From: Globomyces pollinis-pini
Lineage: Eukaryota; Chytridiomycota; Chytridiomycetes; Rhizophydiales; Globomycetaceae
Direction of reading: 5' to 3'
DNA length: 64,000 bases
NCBI GenBank assembly: GCA_025399215.1
Contig: MU621133.1
Span: forward strand, 24,588 to 88,587
The notes below the pieces were generated by a model, which ran no database searches, was not told the DNA's origin, and worked only from the letters and a program-made list of their open reading frames with translations. Position 1 is the first letter of the stretch, and every line of letters starts with the position of its first letter. Below are positions 63,758-64,000 of this stretch, piece by piece. Both the position numbers and the translations under genes were made by a program.

Positions 63758-63853
63758 CTATTTACTTTCAAATCCAATTTAAAAATTGTACAGTTTCAGC
63801 CACTTCCCTTCTCGGTGTTATAAAAGGTTAACCGAATTCTTTCCTTTTATAAA

Positions 63854-64000
63854 ATGGAACAATTAACAGCTGATATTAACAAAGTCAGCACTAAAATTGA
63901 TGTTATTGAAATGCTACTAAAGAAACCATTTCGAACTTGGACTGAAGAAGAACTAAACCAATATGGAATTGAAGAACAGAAAGCGAGGGACCAGCTCAGG
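63854..64000 (+). CDS. Start of an unidentified gene (3' truncated)
   Basis: The open frame runs from the ATG at 63854 to the window end (49 codons). It reads MEQLTADINKVSTKIDVIEM, then LLKKPFRTWTEEELNQYG and KARDQLR. The pattern of helix, a W-T-x-E-E-x block and a charged K/R/E repeat loosely resembles the linker region of Crinkler-type proteins of zoosporic fungi and oomycetes, but far too little is present to assign it. Confidence 0.45.
   Translation, partial: MEQLTADINKVSTKIDVIEMLLKKPFRTWTEEELNQYGIEEQKARDQLR

Overview
This is nuclear DNA from a small, gene-dense, AT-rich eukaryotic genome. Nearly every gene is split by tiny GT-AG introns; those I could place exactly run from 23 to 38 bases and most are 24-31. 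TAA, TAG and TGA all act as stops in well-supported genes, so the code looks standard. The gene content points to an early-diverging, zoosporic fungus or close relative (Cryptomycota/Rozella-like, aphelid or chytrid). The acyl-CoA synthetase, mevalonate diphosphate decarboxylase and Nsp1-type nucleoporin look opisthokont/fungal, while two genes (C11orf65/MFI and LRRC51) belong to families typical of organisms with cilia or flagella. The placement is inference; no species is claimed.

Layout, left half. 0-10 kb: the 3' part of an Nsp1/Nup62 FG nucleoporin (+), a tail-anchored ALDH3-type fatty aldehyde dehydrogenase (-), a tandem-domain S49 peptidase like SppA/protease IV (-), an MFI/C11orf65 IQ protein (+) and a BSD-domain protein (-). 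11-20 kb: long-chain acyl-CoA synthetase (+), an arrestin-domain protein (-), a Munc13/Ync13-like C2-MUN protein (+) and exosome subunit RRP4 (-). 20-28 kb: a mitochondrial AIF-type oxidoreductase (+), ornithine decarboxylase (-), LRRC51 (+) and MCM6 (-). 28-33.6 kb: an Sfi1-like centrin-binding repeat protein (-).

Layout, right half. 34-42 kb: an acidic TQ-rich protein with an FHA-like start (+), mevalonate diphosphate decarboxylase (+), an F-box/ankyrin protein with a C-terminal membrane hairpin (-) and eIF2B-gamma (-). 42-51 kb: an IQ/coiled-coil protein (+) and a 7-kb Furry/Tao3/MOR2 gene (-) whose start faces a VAP gene. 50.8-61.6 kb: six same-strand genes: VAP, an ABCA half-transporter, a METTL21-like methyltransferase, indoleamine 2,3-dioxygenase, an HSL-type esterase and a TM9SF protein. 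62-64 kb: an initiator tRNA-Met, short tandem duplications, a poorly resolved minus-strand membrane-protein gene, a possible relic gene, and the start of a gene cut off by the window end.

Genes are mostly in convergent or divergent pairs with very short spacers (40-350 bp), so many promoters must be shared. There is no operon logic, but themes recur: lipid and membrane trafficking (ACSL, ALDH3, VAP, TM9SF, Munc13-like, arrestin, ABCA), cytoskeleton/centrosome/cilium (Sfi1, Furry, MFI, LRRC51, IQ protein) and core information processing (RRP4, MCM6, eIF2B-gamma, tRNA-iMet).
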